In this document: positions 45,772 to 58,824 of the stretch, one piece after another | Layout: the number at the start of each line of letters is the position of its first letter | How positions within the stretch are numbered: position 1 is the stretch's first letter | From: Glebionis coronaria | Lineage: Eukaryota > Streptophyta > Magnoliopsida > Asterales > Asteraceae | NCBI GenBank assembly: GCA_025667525.1 | Contig: JANFOE010000193.1 | Span: forward strand, 1,674,001-1,738,000 | Direction: 5' to 3' | DNA: 64,000 bases | Position numbers and translations under genes: made by a program | Notes under the pieces: model-generated | Told to the model about the DNA's origin: nothing | Seen by the model: only the letters and a program-made list of their open reading frames with translations | The model's database searches: none

Positions 45772-47283
45772 CTCTATAACGAGAGCTCTGATACCAAACT
45801 ATAACACCCCCAAATATTCATACTTTAGTTCAGAGGAAGAGTCGTTAGTATTACGGGTTAGCACATTACTCAAATTATAGACAACGCTTAAAAATCTCGT
45901 CGTTTAATATTATAGCATTTTCGATTCATGAATATCAAATTTACATAGGTCCTCAGGTCATAGTATATCATACAATTTTACAAAACATTTGAATGGAAAT
46001 TTTATTTGAATGCGGGCCATAAATTATTGTCGTCTTCTCGAGAATTACCTTCAATTACCTGAGATAAAACATGTTAAAAAGTCAGCGAAACACCGAGTGA
46101 ATTGATAGAGTTTAATAAAAACCATTAATATATCATCGGTATATAATTATTACCGAAAATCATTTTGTACAAATCTTTGTAGTAGGCCATAAAATAGGCC
46201 AAAGACATTTTATACAACTCTTAGTCGTAAATCATAATATAGGCTTCAGCCTTCAAAACCATTATACGAACCATTGTCGCAAAAACATCATACAATACGT
46301 TTTATAACGTTGTATAGAGTTAAATAAAAACCGTTATATGAAAATGGTTATGTAAAACCAAAACACGAAGAAAATATCAGTAATAAGACCCCTTATTACT
46401 AGTCAGGCAATGTATTATAATTCAATGCGTATATCATTATTTTTGTTATTGGATTATTATAAGCCGCATGACATTGTTACCTTACTATAACAAACAACGG
46501 GTATCTAACCCGTAATTCCTTTGCCCATCTAAAATAGCGTGTCGTCACAATAATCACGCTTATATAAATCTTCTCATACATAAATTCGCTTACCACTCAA
46601 GGTGGCACGACGGGGATCAACCGTCACGGCGCGAACTGGGGTGATCTTCCCCAAATAGTACTATAATATGCATAAGCGTCTACCAAATCCCGGTAGTTCA
46701 CAATTCATGCTAATGGGGCTTTTAGTGATGTAACCTAACTAATAATAATCCATTTCATTCATTCATCGGGTCATATAATCATTCATCGGTTCATATAATC
46801 ATTCTGGTCCATATCAATAAGCAAACAATCGGGACAACTTGTGTGTCCTATTTTTATTAAAACTAACATGTTATCTCCCTCGCGGGTTTAAAAAACATTT
46901 CATAAAACATTTAAAAGAGTGTGAGGCTATGAACTCACATTAATTGGGAAAGGCGGGTTATCGGTGATTTGGATGTACGGTACGTGCTTGAATCACGTAA
47001 ACCTTGACAAATAATACTCGTCTTAGACTTTTTATCCAATGACTTTATAGAATAATGGTTATGTATATATGATGATATCATAAGTATGATGATGATCAAG
47101 TGGGAATTTATCTCTTCATACAACATTATAATTGTTATGTGTTAGTCAATTTAGACTAGTTATACTAGTTTCATCTCAATTACATATTAAGGCCCAATAA
47201 GCCCATTAAGAGTTCAATTCATTATATTAGCCCATTTATACTTTTAATACCAGGCCTATACTCATATGTTGGTCCCAAGTGGA
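45772..47283 (-). mobile_element. GYP-C: old long-LTR gypsy, PBS and first part of 5' LTR
   Basis: 45785-45798 is the reverse complement of TGGTATCAGAGCTC, an exact match to the GYP-A PBS. From 45800 an LTR starts with TATAACACCCCC, the expected TG having decayed to TA. It follows the GYP-A and GYP-B LTRs in reverse, clearly more diverged. The conserved GC-rich block is at 46600-46652. ATH3 splits it at 47283, and it continues at 63304. Only about 28 bp of its interior remain visible, beside ATH2. Confidence 0.85.
47279..47283 (+). repeat. ATH3 target-site duplication, left (GTGGA)
   Basis: GTGGA here versus GTGGG at 63299-63303: four of five bases match, so one copy has probably mutated. 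Confidence 0.7.
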
Positions 47284-50200
47284 TGATTGTGGTAAAATAC
47301 GACCTTTAGGAAAAGGAGCGTAAAAGCGGTAAGTATTGAGTGATGATTTAGGAAAATCAAGCACTAATGACCCTAGATGAAGTTCCAAGTTCGTTTCCCA
47401 AGGAGGTATATGTGTGTGAAAAACTTGTTAAATGTTTGTGATTAATGATTGGTTTAGAAGGGGATGAGAAAAGAAAATGACGAAGACGTGAAATTACTAC
47501 TACAATGTTAAAACGTAAAACCGTAAAAACTACAAAAATAAAAATTAATTCTAAAAATGACCAAAAATTCACCAAAAATCTAAATAAATAAACTAAGAGT
47601 TTACCAATGATCAAAACTTTTTCAAACCTTTTAAATAATTAAATATTCAATTTTTAAATGCTAATTAAAGCCCTAAAAATCAAATAAATTATCAAAAAGC
47701 CCAAATAAAGATTTTTCAATTGGTAAACCTCTAAAATGACCTAAGAAGATAAAAAACTATTTTTAGAAATTTTTAAACTAATAAAAACTATTTAAAATGA
47801 TTTAAGAACTATTAAAACTTAAAATAATTATAAAAATTAATCTAAAAGGGATAAAATTATTCTAAAAGTTGCTAAATTCCTATTTTAATGTATTAAAGCT
47901 AAGAAAAATGTAAAAAGTTGGAAAATGTGAAATTTGAAAAATAATAATAAAATAATATTAAAATAATATTAAAAATCCAAAACTTATAAAAAATTCTAAA
48001 AACTTGCAAACTAGTTTATTTTAACCTAAATAATCAGAAAATCAAAGTGAAATGACCAGAATACCCCTATTGGGCCCTCAAATGGGCCAAAACCAACAAC
48101 AGTCAACCTTAATGGGCTTTTGGGCCCAAAAAGTCAAACTTGGCCCAATTGACATGGAAAATCCCTATCTGACTTAAAATTTAATTCTAAGAACAAAACT
48201 CTAAAGGCTCAAAAGCTGAATATGAGCTTATCACAGCTTATTAAGCACACAACTTATTCTTATTGGGCTTTTCAGCCCATTAAGCAATAAGCCAATGCCA
48301 TATGCTCTAATTTGACACACAACCTTCTTTTGGGATGCTTATGTGATCTGTAAAAAGAAATTTTGAAAAAGCACACTCAATAAGCCAGAAATAAGCAAAG
48401 TATTATTTCACTAAAAGACAAAATAGTCGTTTTGGAGAAATAAGGCACATCAGGACTTGATTCAACTTGCAAAAGATCAAAAATGGACTCAATAAGCCAA
48501 ATCAATCAACAAAATTCCAATAAGCACAACCAATAAGCCAGAATAAGCACAAATGAACTTATGAAAAAGTCAATGAAGTTGGTTTTCTAGTCAAACCCTA
48601 AAGTCAACCCACCAAATGCTCTAGTATGGACAAATGGGTCAAATAATGAGCACCTATTATAAAATTAAAGTTGTTGCTGGTTAAAATAAGCTATTATAGC
48701 TTATTGATAAGCTGAACCCAATTTTACACTAGCAGTGGTAACTAGCAGGGGAAAGGAGTTCCCACTGCTTTGACTATTTGACTGAGCTTTTTAGAGAGTT
48801 CTGGTTGGATTCAATTGGAAACAAAGACACCCTTGTGATCAGTGAATCACAAGGAGTCAATAGCAACAAGAAAATCACAATTTGGTTCACACAATAAACC
48901 ACAAATGATCAAACAGTCACCAGATACCACACAGACATGGAAATAAGCAATTATGCACTTAATAAGCAGATTTAGACTGAATGAGCCAACCAAACTTAAC
49001 AGGATGCATACACAAGCTATATAAACTCTGAATAAGCAGAAAGAAACTTAAATCAAACACTGAATCAAAGTAAATAACAAGATCAAAGCACAAAAAGTTT
49101 CTGATGAACAATGAACAATATGCAGACAAGTTTTGCTGATCTATTTGACACTAGATCCAATTTCAAGCTGTCAAATCTCTTTCCCTGGTGTGATTAACTA
49201 AGGTTTAGCACTTGTTAGCCCTAGCCTAAGCTTAGATCTAGGTTTCCTCAAAATCCTAGCCAATTTTACCAAGTATTCAAGATTTTATACCCTATTTTAT
49301 GAATCTATGTGTTTCAAACCTTCAAACCTGCAAACATATGAACAATAACACCCAAATAACAGATACCAACACTTGCTAACACAATACCACAACTTAACAA
49401 GCCACAATCCCAACTTATGCAGTAGACCCAAACACCCTTTAAAAACTTGTTTTCACAATTTTTCAAAGGCTCATGCAGATTTTACCCACAAATCAGTCTA
49501 ACAACACTTCATAAACACCAAACCAAGCCAGATTAACAATATTCAACCACAATATCACAGATTCAAGAACAAATCCACAAAAATCACAAATAATCAGAAA
49601 CTTAAAGAAGAAATGAAAAGGGAAGAAGATGCAAACCTCCAAGACCTACATCCAGGTCTTGGATTGTTTGAGCTGAGGTACTAGCAGAACAAGTACCAGC
49701 TTCCAAGCTGCTAAGAAGAAGAAACCACAAAGTGAGATCAAACAATACCAAACTTTCTGATTTTTGATGCACAAGCTTTTTCACTTAAAACCTTGCCTCA
49801 AAAACCTTCAAACATGAATATGGAACTTAGAATCAGGCTATTCTAACACCAACTTTTAACAAAATATAAAAGAGATTTTTCAAAATTCAGAAAATCAAAT
49901 TTTATTAATTAAAAAGGAATTACAAAGATTTAATAGCCTAAAAATAGAATAAAGGGACTCTCACATGTTGAGGTCTCCTTTTATAGGCAAATGCCTGGAT
50001 AAACACTATTCACAAACCCTAGCAACTGAAATTCCTATTCTATCCTTGCAGAACCTTCTAGGTGTGTTGCCAGCTGTTTTGGGAGAATCCTGGACGTTTG
50101 TTGAGTGCTTTGTGACCAAGTAATGATTTGCAGTCCTTGATTTTGCCAAGTCATGATCAAATGCCAGGTGTCGTATTGTGAGTGGGGATGGGGGTATCAT

Positions 50201-51019
50201 TCTGGTAGTGGGATTTGAGGTTTAAGGTGTGGGATGTGATTGAGGTGATGTGAATCACACGTGGGTATAACCAATTTTGATTTCCCCTTTGTTTTCCTCT
50301 TTTTTAAACCTGGGTAAAAGTTGTTCTTGGCTGGTAAAAATCCCAACAGTAATTATTTCCCGCATGTTTAGGAATTCAAACTTTGGGATTGGCAGTTTTG
50401 GTCCTTGTGTTTTGGGGAAAGTGGTAAAACAAGTATATTTTGCAAATAAAACGTATTCCCTTTGTTTTCATCTTTCACAACTTGGCAGTTTAGGCACAAA
50501 CTTTTGGAAAAAGGTTTACAAGGGTTGTTTTTGCCATTTTGAGATATTTCAAGGGCTGATCTTGGACAATCTTGATCTTCAAAGGTCTTCAATGTAACTT
50601 TGACTCATGAGGGACTATTGTTGGCAATTTGAATTTGTTGAGGGACGAATCTTGCCATTTCTTCAAAGTTGAAGGACCATTTGTGTAATTTTGACAAACT
50701 TAAGGGACCAAACTTGTAATTATCTATATACAAGGGTTTAAGTGTCATTTCTTCATTCATTGAGGATCAAACTTGCACATCTTTAAGTCTTCAAGGATAA
50801 ATGTTGAATATTCCATGAATTAGAGCCCGGTTCTTTGTACGGCTTCGTTTTTCGTGTCCGTTTTTCCTTGTATCTTGTGATCTTTTGTCTTTTTCACGAT
50901 ATCCATACCTAAAATACGCAAGTAAACAAACACAAGCATATATATGGTATATTATGACATTTTTATGCATTAAAAGCCCGAAAAGAACGATGAGATCATG
51001 TATAAATGCCATCTCATCA
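47284..51019 (-). repeat. ATH3 3' LTR (3736 bp)
   Basis: On the plus strand it runs from TGATTGTGGTAAAATACG to CATCTCATCA. It includes an AT-rich noncoding stretch (47450-48050), a region dense in AATAAGC/GCTTATT words (48180-49040) and a TATA-like CTATAAAAGG on the minus strand (49978-49987). A set of degenerate repeats with a GGGACNAA core lies at about 50600-50800. No gene. Confidence 0.94.
49978..49987 (-). promoter_or_regulatory. TATA box in ATH3 3' LTR
   Basis: The reverse complement reads CTATAAAAGG; the copy in the 5' LTR is at 62258-62267. Confidence 0.5.
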
Positions 51020-51030
51020 CTCTCCCATAC
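51020..51030 (-). other. ATH3 polypurine tract
   Basis: The reverse complement GTATGGGAGAG lies directly before the LTR start TGATGAGATGG. Confidence 0.8.
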
Positions 51031-53195
51031 TAAGCCATTGCCGTGCCCTCACGCAATGCTAGAATAAAGTATCTAAGCATCACCAAAGTCCAATTTTATT
51101 AACCTTTATTGAAGAGTAAAAGACTTGCAACATACTACGAAGATGTGTAAAGACATAATATATGATTTTCATCACAAAAAGTGAGTTTTAGGGTCAAAGA
51201 ATAGAAACAAGCAAATGTCCCTTAGAGTAAACTTCGTCATCCTTGATTGTCATACATTCTATGCTAAGTGCAAAAACGAGATCATTGTTGGTACAAGTCA
51301 CAATGCTAACACTACTCATACGTCCAAATTGTGTAATACCTTTTCCTCCCGCAATCCTAGTTATTATAAAAGGAAATGGGTTACTAGCATTTTTTATCTA
51401 TTTGTCATGGATCACAAGTGATTCATATTGACTTATTTGAGTAGTTATTAGTCCGAAAGCAAAGTAGCACGATTTGATCAATAGTTAGCCGAAGGACAAA
51501 ATCTTTTAAAACGGCTTCTCGAGTATCTCCTTAAGTTCATATCTTGGCATAACTCGTTTCACGATTTGAGACCTTTCTTGGACCGATATTTGGCATGTAC
51601 TTCATACTTCAAATCTTGGGAAGACGTTCTTGAAATTATGGTCTTCTCTTCACATATTTGGAATTTCTTCACTTGACGTTTTTGAGAGATTCTTCATATT
51701 TGGACCACGACTTCATCATTTTTCTTCAATCTATACTTTGGATTTTGATATACAACGATCCGCCTCCTTTTCGGACTTGGATATATTTATCCTCATACCT
51801 TGTAAGGGTCTTTTTGGATAGACTTTCTCCATGATATTTAGGGGAGTAATTGATTTTCGTCGTGCGTCTCGATCTTTCATATTGATTTAGGAATAATGAT
51901 ACTTCACATCATCTTTGGATCTTTAGCAAAAAATAGAGCTCCTCATGCCTTGTAAGGGCCTTTTTGGATGGTCGCCAATCTTCGCGTCCCGCTTCAATAA
52001 GTTATGCCTTGGCTATGAACTCTATTCAACCCCGAGCAACTTTTAAACGATCTTGCGCTAGAGGCAAAGTAACCTTTCAAATCGTACGACCTTACTTATT
52101 GCAATTATGATTTATTCCTAATGCATTGATCTTATGGGAAGAAAAAGCCACAATTAAAAACATATGAGTTTTTGAAAGAACATTTTCATGTTCTACGTTT
52201 AGCATGATCACTTGTCTAACTCTATCATCTCTCGTTCTTCACTATATAAAGACCTCTAATTAAAGAGACTCGTGAATACTTAGCCATGCAAGTCAAAATT
52301 AAGCCAAATTTGGATTAGCTTTCATTAAGACTATATCAAATCAAAGTTTTGGGTTTTCAAGCCACTTATAGGATCTTGCACTTTCTTGGACTTTTTCAAG
52401 TTTAGAGAATGCGTTTTATAGTTCCCTTGATAAGTGACTTTCTAGGTTCAATTATAGGAACTCGCGAAAAGTTCTTGTTCTTAACCCGAATGAGCTAAGA
52501 CTTTCGCGTTTTAAAGCTCCCTATATAAAAGTCTAGCAAAACTTGAATTGAGCGGGTTAAGGAATGTAAACGGCTCCAAATGCCCATCAAGTCAAAAATT
52601 AACTCTTATTCTACCCATCGGAAAATATACATTCGTGTCTTAAAAACACTTATGAAAACTAAGAAAAATTTTAAAATTTGGCCATTTTTTTGCCTTATTA
52701 GCAACAAAAACAAAACATTGAAAGTTGGAAAGCGTGAGGGCGTAGCAAAGCAAGTACCTATTTACCCCCCATACTGAGAGTAAACATTGTCCTCAATGTT
52801 TCGAGTCTAAAGGTGGAGCACCCCCATACTAGAGACGAAGAGTCGAATGCTTAGGATCTAGCATGGAAAGGGAGATCAACAATATATCTAAAGCCGTTTA
52901 TTAAGTATGCTAAAAAGATAATTGTTAGAACAATAAAGGATATGTCATGGATTCGTGAAAAACTTCTTCAAGCAAACGATGGAGGCTCACGTAAACGAAC
53001 ACGAGAGTCTTCAATCGTAGATGATGATGATGATCAAGATAACACAATCACAAACAACCACGAGACAACGAGTTGAAAGGGTACAAGTTCCCCTTATTAG
53101 TGAATAGTAAGCATAAAGGATAAGCATGGGATCTCCCCCACGAGGCACCTCGTTTTTTATTACCGAGTCATGAGCTCGACTCGATCCCCTCAATG
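51031..53195 (-). other. ATH3 post-pol noncoding region
   Basis: 2.2 kb in reverse homology with ATH1 2755-4675, including the paired boxes (51790-51818 and 51940-51968). G-rich boxes resembling the ATH3 PPT lie at 52765-52775 and 52821-52830. No ORF longer than about 65 codons looks real. Confidence 0.8.
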
Positions 53196-54071
53196 CTAAT
53201 TATCATTGGGGAAGGTGACTTGGTCGAGGGCAACCATTGAAGGAATTTCCCCACCAAAGTAGGGCTTAAGCCTATGTCCATTCACTTTGAAGTTAGGACC
53301 ATCATCTTGAGCTAGCTCGATGGTCCCATAAGGAAACACTTGTGTAATGGTGAACGGACCCGACCAACGAGATTTCAATTTCCCGGAAAATATCTTAAGT
53401 CGAGAGTTAAAAAACAAAACTTGATCACCAACGTTAAAAACCCGGTTTTTAATCTTTGAATCATGAAACTTTTTAGTCTTTTCTTTAAAAATTAATGAAT
53501 TTACATAAGCATTATCTCTTAATTCATCCAATTCATTCAATTGTATTTTCCGGTGATCTCCCGCGGTCTTCAAGTCAAAGTTTGCATGCTTAAGGGCCCA
53601 ATATGCCTTGTGCTCCAACTCAATGGGCAAATGACAATTCTTCCCATAGACTAACTTATAAAGAGTGCAACCGATAGGTGTCTTATAAGCGGTCCTAAAG
53701 GCCCATAAAGCGTCATCGAGTTTGTCGGACCATGAAGCACGGTTTTCTCCAATTGACCTCTCTAAAATCCTCTTCAAAGCTCGGTTCGAAACCTCAACTT
53801 GCCCACTCGTTTGCGGGTGATAAGCCGTAGAAAGACGATGAGTAACTCCATATTTCTTTAGAACCTTTTCGAATTGGTCATTACAAAAATGGGTTCCACG
53901 ATCGCTTATAATAGCACGAGGGATTCCGAACCGAGAGAATAGTTGCTTCAAAAACTTCACTACCACACGAGCATCATTAGTAGGCAAAGCCTTAGCTTCC
54001 ACCCACTTAGAAAGGTAGTCCACCGCGACGAGGATATATTTGTTTCCATGAGACGATGGGAACGACCCCAT
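53196..54071 (-). pseudogene. ATH3 pol: integrase core and C-terminus
   Basis: An uninterrupted 291-codon stretch starting at MGSFPSSHGNKYI. It has [25 protein letters not shown] with the second catalytic Asp, and SGQVEVSNRALKRILE with the Glu. [21 protein letters not shown] follows, then a C-terminal [14 protein letters not shown] block and the final PNDN. The first catalytic Asp (GIDFMG) lies just upstream in the same frame at about 54072-54080, beyond two in-frame stops. Those stops separate it from the zinc finger. It inserts cDNA in an intact relative; here the polyprotein is cut. Confidence 0.93.
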
Positions 54072-55616
54072 AAAGTCTATTCCTCATATGTCGAAAATCT
54101 CTCACACTTGAATTATGTTTTGCGGCATTTCATCACGTTGAGACGATTTTCCTTGATGTTGGCACGAATCACACGACTTCACAAGTGCGTGTGCGTCACG
54201 ATAGATAGAAGGCCAAAAGAAGCCGGCATCGAACACTTTCTTAGTCGTGAGATTAGCACCGTGGTGACCACCCGTGGGTCCCTCGTGACAAGCTCTAAGG
54301 ATATTAGAAGCTTCGGCACCAAAAACACAACGTCGAACGAGTTGATCCGCACAAACCCGAAAGAGATAAGGGTCGTCCCAAAAATAGAACTTGACGTCAC
54401 GAAAGAATTTTCGTTTTTGTTGTGTCTTCATACCCTTGATTATGTAATTGCCCGCATGGTAATTTGCAATGTCGGCAAACCATGGGGTGGTGTCTTTATA
54501 ATTCACTACACCGAGAGTCTCGAGAGGAAATGTTTCGGTGATTTCCTTGTTCTCGAAAACATCTTTGTGAGGATCTTCTAGACGAGAGAGATGATCGGCT
54601 GCTAGATTCTCGGCTCCTTTTTTGTCAAGCACGGTGACATCAAATTCTTGGAGGAGGAGCATCCAACGAAGCAATCTCGGCTTAGCATCTTGCTTAGGTA
54701 AGAGATACTTGATAGCCGAATGGTCGGTATACACGATGCTTTTAGTTAAGACGAGATAAGGTCGGAATTTCTCAAAAGCATAGACCACGAAAAGGAATTC
54801 CTTTTCCGTTGTGGTGTACTTTAATTGAGCCTCGGTCATCGTCTTACTAGCATAGTGGATAGGACGGAAATGCTTGTCATAACGTTGCCCTAAGACGGCC
54901 CCTATCGCATAATCACTTGCATCGCACATGATTTCAAAGGGTAATTCCCAATTAGGAGCAACAAGAATGGAAGCTTCGGTAAGTTTCCTTTTGAGAGTTT
55001 CGAAAGCTTGAACACAATCCTCATTGAAGTTAAAAGGAGCATCCTTCTCGAGAAGGTGTGTCATAGGTCGAGAGATTTTCGAAAAGTCCTTGATGAAACG
55101 ACGATAAAAGCCCGCGTGGCCTAGGAAACTCCTAACTCCCTTAACGGTTTTGGGATGAGGTAACTTGGCGATGACGTCTACCTTAGCTTTATCGACCTCA
55201 ATCCCCTCCTTTGACACCTTATGTCCTAAGACGATTCCTTGTTTACACATAAAATGACATTTTTCCCAATTAAGCACAAGATTGGTTTCTTCACAACGTT
55301 TTAACATTTGCTCGAGATTAGATAAACACGACGTGAACGAATATCCAAACACCGAGAAGTCATCCATAAACACTTCCATCGACTTCTCGATCATATCGTG
55401 AAAAATCGCCATCATACACCGTTGAAACGTACCCGGTGCATTACAAAGTCCTAAAGGCATCCTACGATAAGCGAACGTTCCATAAGGACACGTAAAAGTA
55501 GTCTTCTCTTGATCACGAGGGTCGATAGGGATTTGAAAGTAACCGGAAAAACCATCTAAAAAGCAATAGAATTCATTTCCCGCAAGTCGCTCCAACATTT
55601 GATCCATGAAGGGCAA
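54072..55616 (-). pseudogene. ATH3 pol: RT, RNase H and integrase zinc finger
   Basis: A 504-codon stretch opening with [22 protein letters not shown]. The RT active site is FMDD at residues 83-86 ([10 protein letters not shown]). RNase H motifs are [41 protein letters not shown] and [10 protein letters not shown]. The integrase HHCC finger follows ([11 protein letters not shown], then CDSCQHQGK). It ends at QNIIQV with a stop at about 54100, and a second stop closely follows in the same frame before the GIDFMG block. The upstream RT N-terminal part is in another frame, joined near 55650 by a small indel. An Athila-type FMDD replaces the more common YxDD. Confidence 0.93.
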
Positions 55617-56817
55617 AGGAAAGTGGTCTTTACGAGTGGCATCATTTTTAACTTTCGGTAGTCAATACACACCCTCCAACCGGTCACAACACGAGTGGGA
55701 ATTAACTCGTTGTTTTCATTAGGCACAACGGTCATTCCTCCCTTTTTAGGGACACAATGGATTGGGCTCACCCATGGGCAATCGGATATAGGATAAATCA
55801 TTCCCGCGTCAAGGAGTTTAAGGACCTCCTTTTTAATGACATCGTGAATTTTGGGATTCACCCTTCTTTGACTTTGAATTGCGGGTTTGTAGTCCTCCTC
55901 CATTAAAATCTTGTGAGTACAAAATTTTGGGTCAATACCCTTAATGTCGGATATTTTCCACGCAATTGCCCCTTTATGAGCCTTAAGGACTTTCAAGAGC
56001 TCGGTTTTTTCATCATTAGCAAGACCTCTTGCAATAATAACCGGCAACTTGTCATCACCTTCCAAGAATGCGTATTCAAGGTGAGAAGGAAGATCTTTCA
56101 ATTCAAGGATAGGTGGTTCCTCGATTGAAGATTTTGGATCAACACTCATAACTTCCATCGGCGGAAGAAATGGTGAAATAGAAGTATCATCACTAATCAA
56201 CACCTCATCTTCATTGTCGATTTCATTTGAAGTGAGATCGCCTCCTTGGAATGGAGTGAGATTTGGTGTAGAATTAGCAAGTATCGGATCCAAAATAGTG
56301 GGATTGCCACTTGACGAGCTATCGGAAAAACCTAACACTTCTTGTGAAAACTCATCGCAAACCACATCAACGATGTCAATGTGATTGATGGTATCGGTTG
56401 CATAAACATGAGAAGGTTTCGAGTTTTGAGTAGCGTTTATAACAAGTTCCTCTTCGTTGAATCTCAAAGTGATAGTTCTTGCATGAACATCGATAAGCGA
56501 TCTCGAAGTGTCTAAAAATGAACGACCTAAAATTAGAGGAACTTGAGGATCTGCGGGGATGTCAACTACTATAAAATCAACGGGATAGTAGAACTTCCCC
56601 ACTTTCACGAAAACATCTTCGGCTACTCCACATGCTAAATCGTAGAATGATCGACAATCTCGATAGACATGTTCGAAGGAATAAGAGCCGGAAGCGAAAG
56701 CGATTTCCAAATGGAAAATGGCATCAAATTAATGCTCGCACCAAGATCGGCCAAGGCGAGGCATTCTTTCATATCTTGTATGTCACAAGGAATGAGAAAC
56801 CGAAGAACAATTAGCAA
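55617..56817 (-). pseudogene. ATH3 protease and RT N-terminal part
   Basis: The protease active site [13 protein letters not shown] (first Asp-Leu-Gly at 56748) is in one frame. The second half, VPLILGRSFLDTSRSLID, is in another, with a shift near 56640. The start of the protease is joined to gag by an apparent small deletion around 56800, since the usual conserved stretch is shortened. A low-complexity acidic linker (about 56000-56400) leads into the RT N-terminus: [43 protein letters not shown] and CIDYRKL. The frame then shifts near 55650. The protease normally cuts Gag-Pol into mature proteins; here it cannot be made whole. Confidence 0.88.
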
Positions 56818-58824
56818 GCTTTGAAAGCTTCTCCTTATCGCTCATCATTCTTTTAAAAGTGGAAGCGAAACGAGGCATATACAACAACGCGTCGGCTAAA
56901 CTTACATCAAAATGCACTTGTTGAAACATCTTTATAAAAATCTCGATTTGTTGTTTGTTACGTTCTTGCAATTTCTCTTTGTTTCGTCTCGAGGGGTAGG
57001 GTAAAGGTGGTGTGGGTTGGTCATTAGGCAACGGCCTTGGAAACTTAGGTTCCACAATTGGTATTGGTTCAACCGTAGGTGTGGTTTGAGCGGTACTTCG
57101 TGGGATTGTAATGTGCTCCTTTTCGACCATCACCTCGGGTTCTTTCTCGATTTCCTTCTACGTAGAAGTACTTGGACGAGAGATTGGTTCCTTGAAAGTT
57201 TTACCACTTCGTGTAGTAATAACCTTCATTTCTCCCTTCGGGTTTGCAATGGTATCACTAGGAAGACCGCCCGAGGAAGAGGGTTTACAGATGATTGCTT
57301 CAAACATCTTAGCCATTCGGTCCTCAAATTTTGATTGCCTAGCATCCGCTTTTAATAACTCTTGCTTAATCTCATATTGTCCTAATTTCATCTTTTGTTG
57401 ATTTTTTTGAAGACGTTGGACATTTCCCTCCATTTTATTTGCATGAGTTTTAAGTTCATTAGCAAGTTCATTTTTAGCTCGTTTTTCAACTCGGATCTTA
57501 AGCTAATCATCTCACGTTGCATGTTATCAAATTTAGCATCATTTGCTTTAGCATAATGCAAAAATTATCCTTGAAGATTTTTAGTGTGAGCATTTTGAAA
57601 ACCTTGTGTAGTGTTTTGAAAATCACGGTTTTAGTTTTGATTAGTGACTTGTCCATTCCCATTTTGATAATTCCCTTTGTTGTAATTGCGTGAATTGCCT
57701 TGGTAATTACCACCTTGGTTGTTGTTTCGATAGTTATTAGCATTTTGGTTTGGTGGAGCTTGATTTTGGCGGGAACCTTGACCGTTTTGGTTGTAAGTTC
57801 CCGTTGCTACATAAGCACTCGAAGTGTTACCATCCGCGGTAATGCACTCGGAAAGATCATGAGCTCCACCACAAGACAAACAACTCTTAGCAACCGCTTT
57901 AACCGAAGCGGAATTTGAAGCTTCTTGAGCTTTCCAATGGGACATTAGATTAGCAAATCTATCAAAAAACCGATTTTCCTCATTAGCTTCATCATGTAAG
58001 GCGTTAATGCTACGAGACGATGACGATGAAGACGAACCCAAATTGGCAACACTCGGTGTGTTACGAGGGCTATAAACCTTAGATCTATTCTCGATGATTT
58101 GTAAAGCCTCATTTGTCGTCTTACACAAAAAATTACCACCCGCGGCGGCATTCAAATAATCTCGTTCATGATCATTAAGCCCATTATAAAAAGTATCAAC
58201 TTGAAGCAATTCCGTAAAATCATGGTGTGGACATTCATGTAACATTTCTTTAAAGCGTTCCCATGCCATTGAAAAACTTTCATTATTTCTTTGCACAAAT
58301 CGTGAAATCTCATTTTTCAAATGTGTTGTTTTAGATGGTGGAAAAAACTTGTTCACAAACTTAGAAACGAGATCGGACCATGTCAAAATCGAATTTGGCG
58401 GTTCTTTCTCAAGCCAAATTTTAGCGGGTCCATCTAACGAGTATGGAAACAACATCATCTTAATGGCGTCATGTGGAACATCCTTAAAATTGCTAGTAGC
58501 GGTGAGACGATTAAAATTTCTAATGTGATGGTGCGGGTTGTCTTTCTCATGACCTCTAAACTTATTTGCTTGCAACATCGACATTAAACTCGTCTTAATC
58601 TCGAAATTCTCCGCAAGGATGGCGGGAATCACAATAGCCTCTCCAAAACCCTCGGTGGGTGCTTGTAGCAACTCCATCATAGTACGATTAGCCATGACGA
58701 CTTCTTGTTCTACAATAGGTTCAACAATTAGAGGTTGTTCTTCAATCAACGTCTCTTGATTGGCTTGCTTTTGAAGACGTTTACGAGCTCGTTTTGATTG
58801 ATTACGAGTGATCATAAACTTCAC
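56783..58824 (-). pseudogene. ATH3 gag (broken)
   Basis: The structural protein starts at 58824 with MITRNQSKRARKRLQ just after the initiator region. The capsid-type domain spans about residues 90-240, including NFNRLTATSNFKDVPHDAIK, MLFPYSLDGPAKIWL, ERFKEMLHECPHHDF and LLQVDTFYNGLNDHERDYL. This is the retrotransposon gag family by its conserved W/F positions. A zinc-knuckle-like CLSCGGAHDLSEC follows, then an Asn/Gly/Gln-rich tail. The first frame stops at 57631. The remainder (57433-57158 coiled-coil-like, then 57133-56783 with a Pro-rich segment and DVSLADALLYMPRFASTFKRMM) is in shifted or stop-separated frames. Several lesions, including a TAA near 57565, make it a pseudogene. Confidence 0.9.

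Noticed and set aside
47284..51019. Solo LTR
   Set aside because: A partner LTR, PBS, PPT and full interior are present to 63298, so this is a complete element.
53943..54581. 212-codon plus-strand ORF
   Set aside because: Antisense shadow of the ATH3 integrase and RT region on the minus strand.
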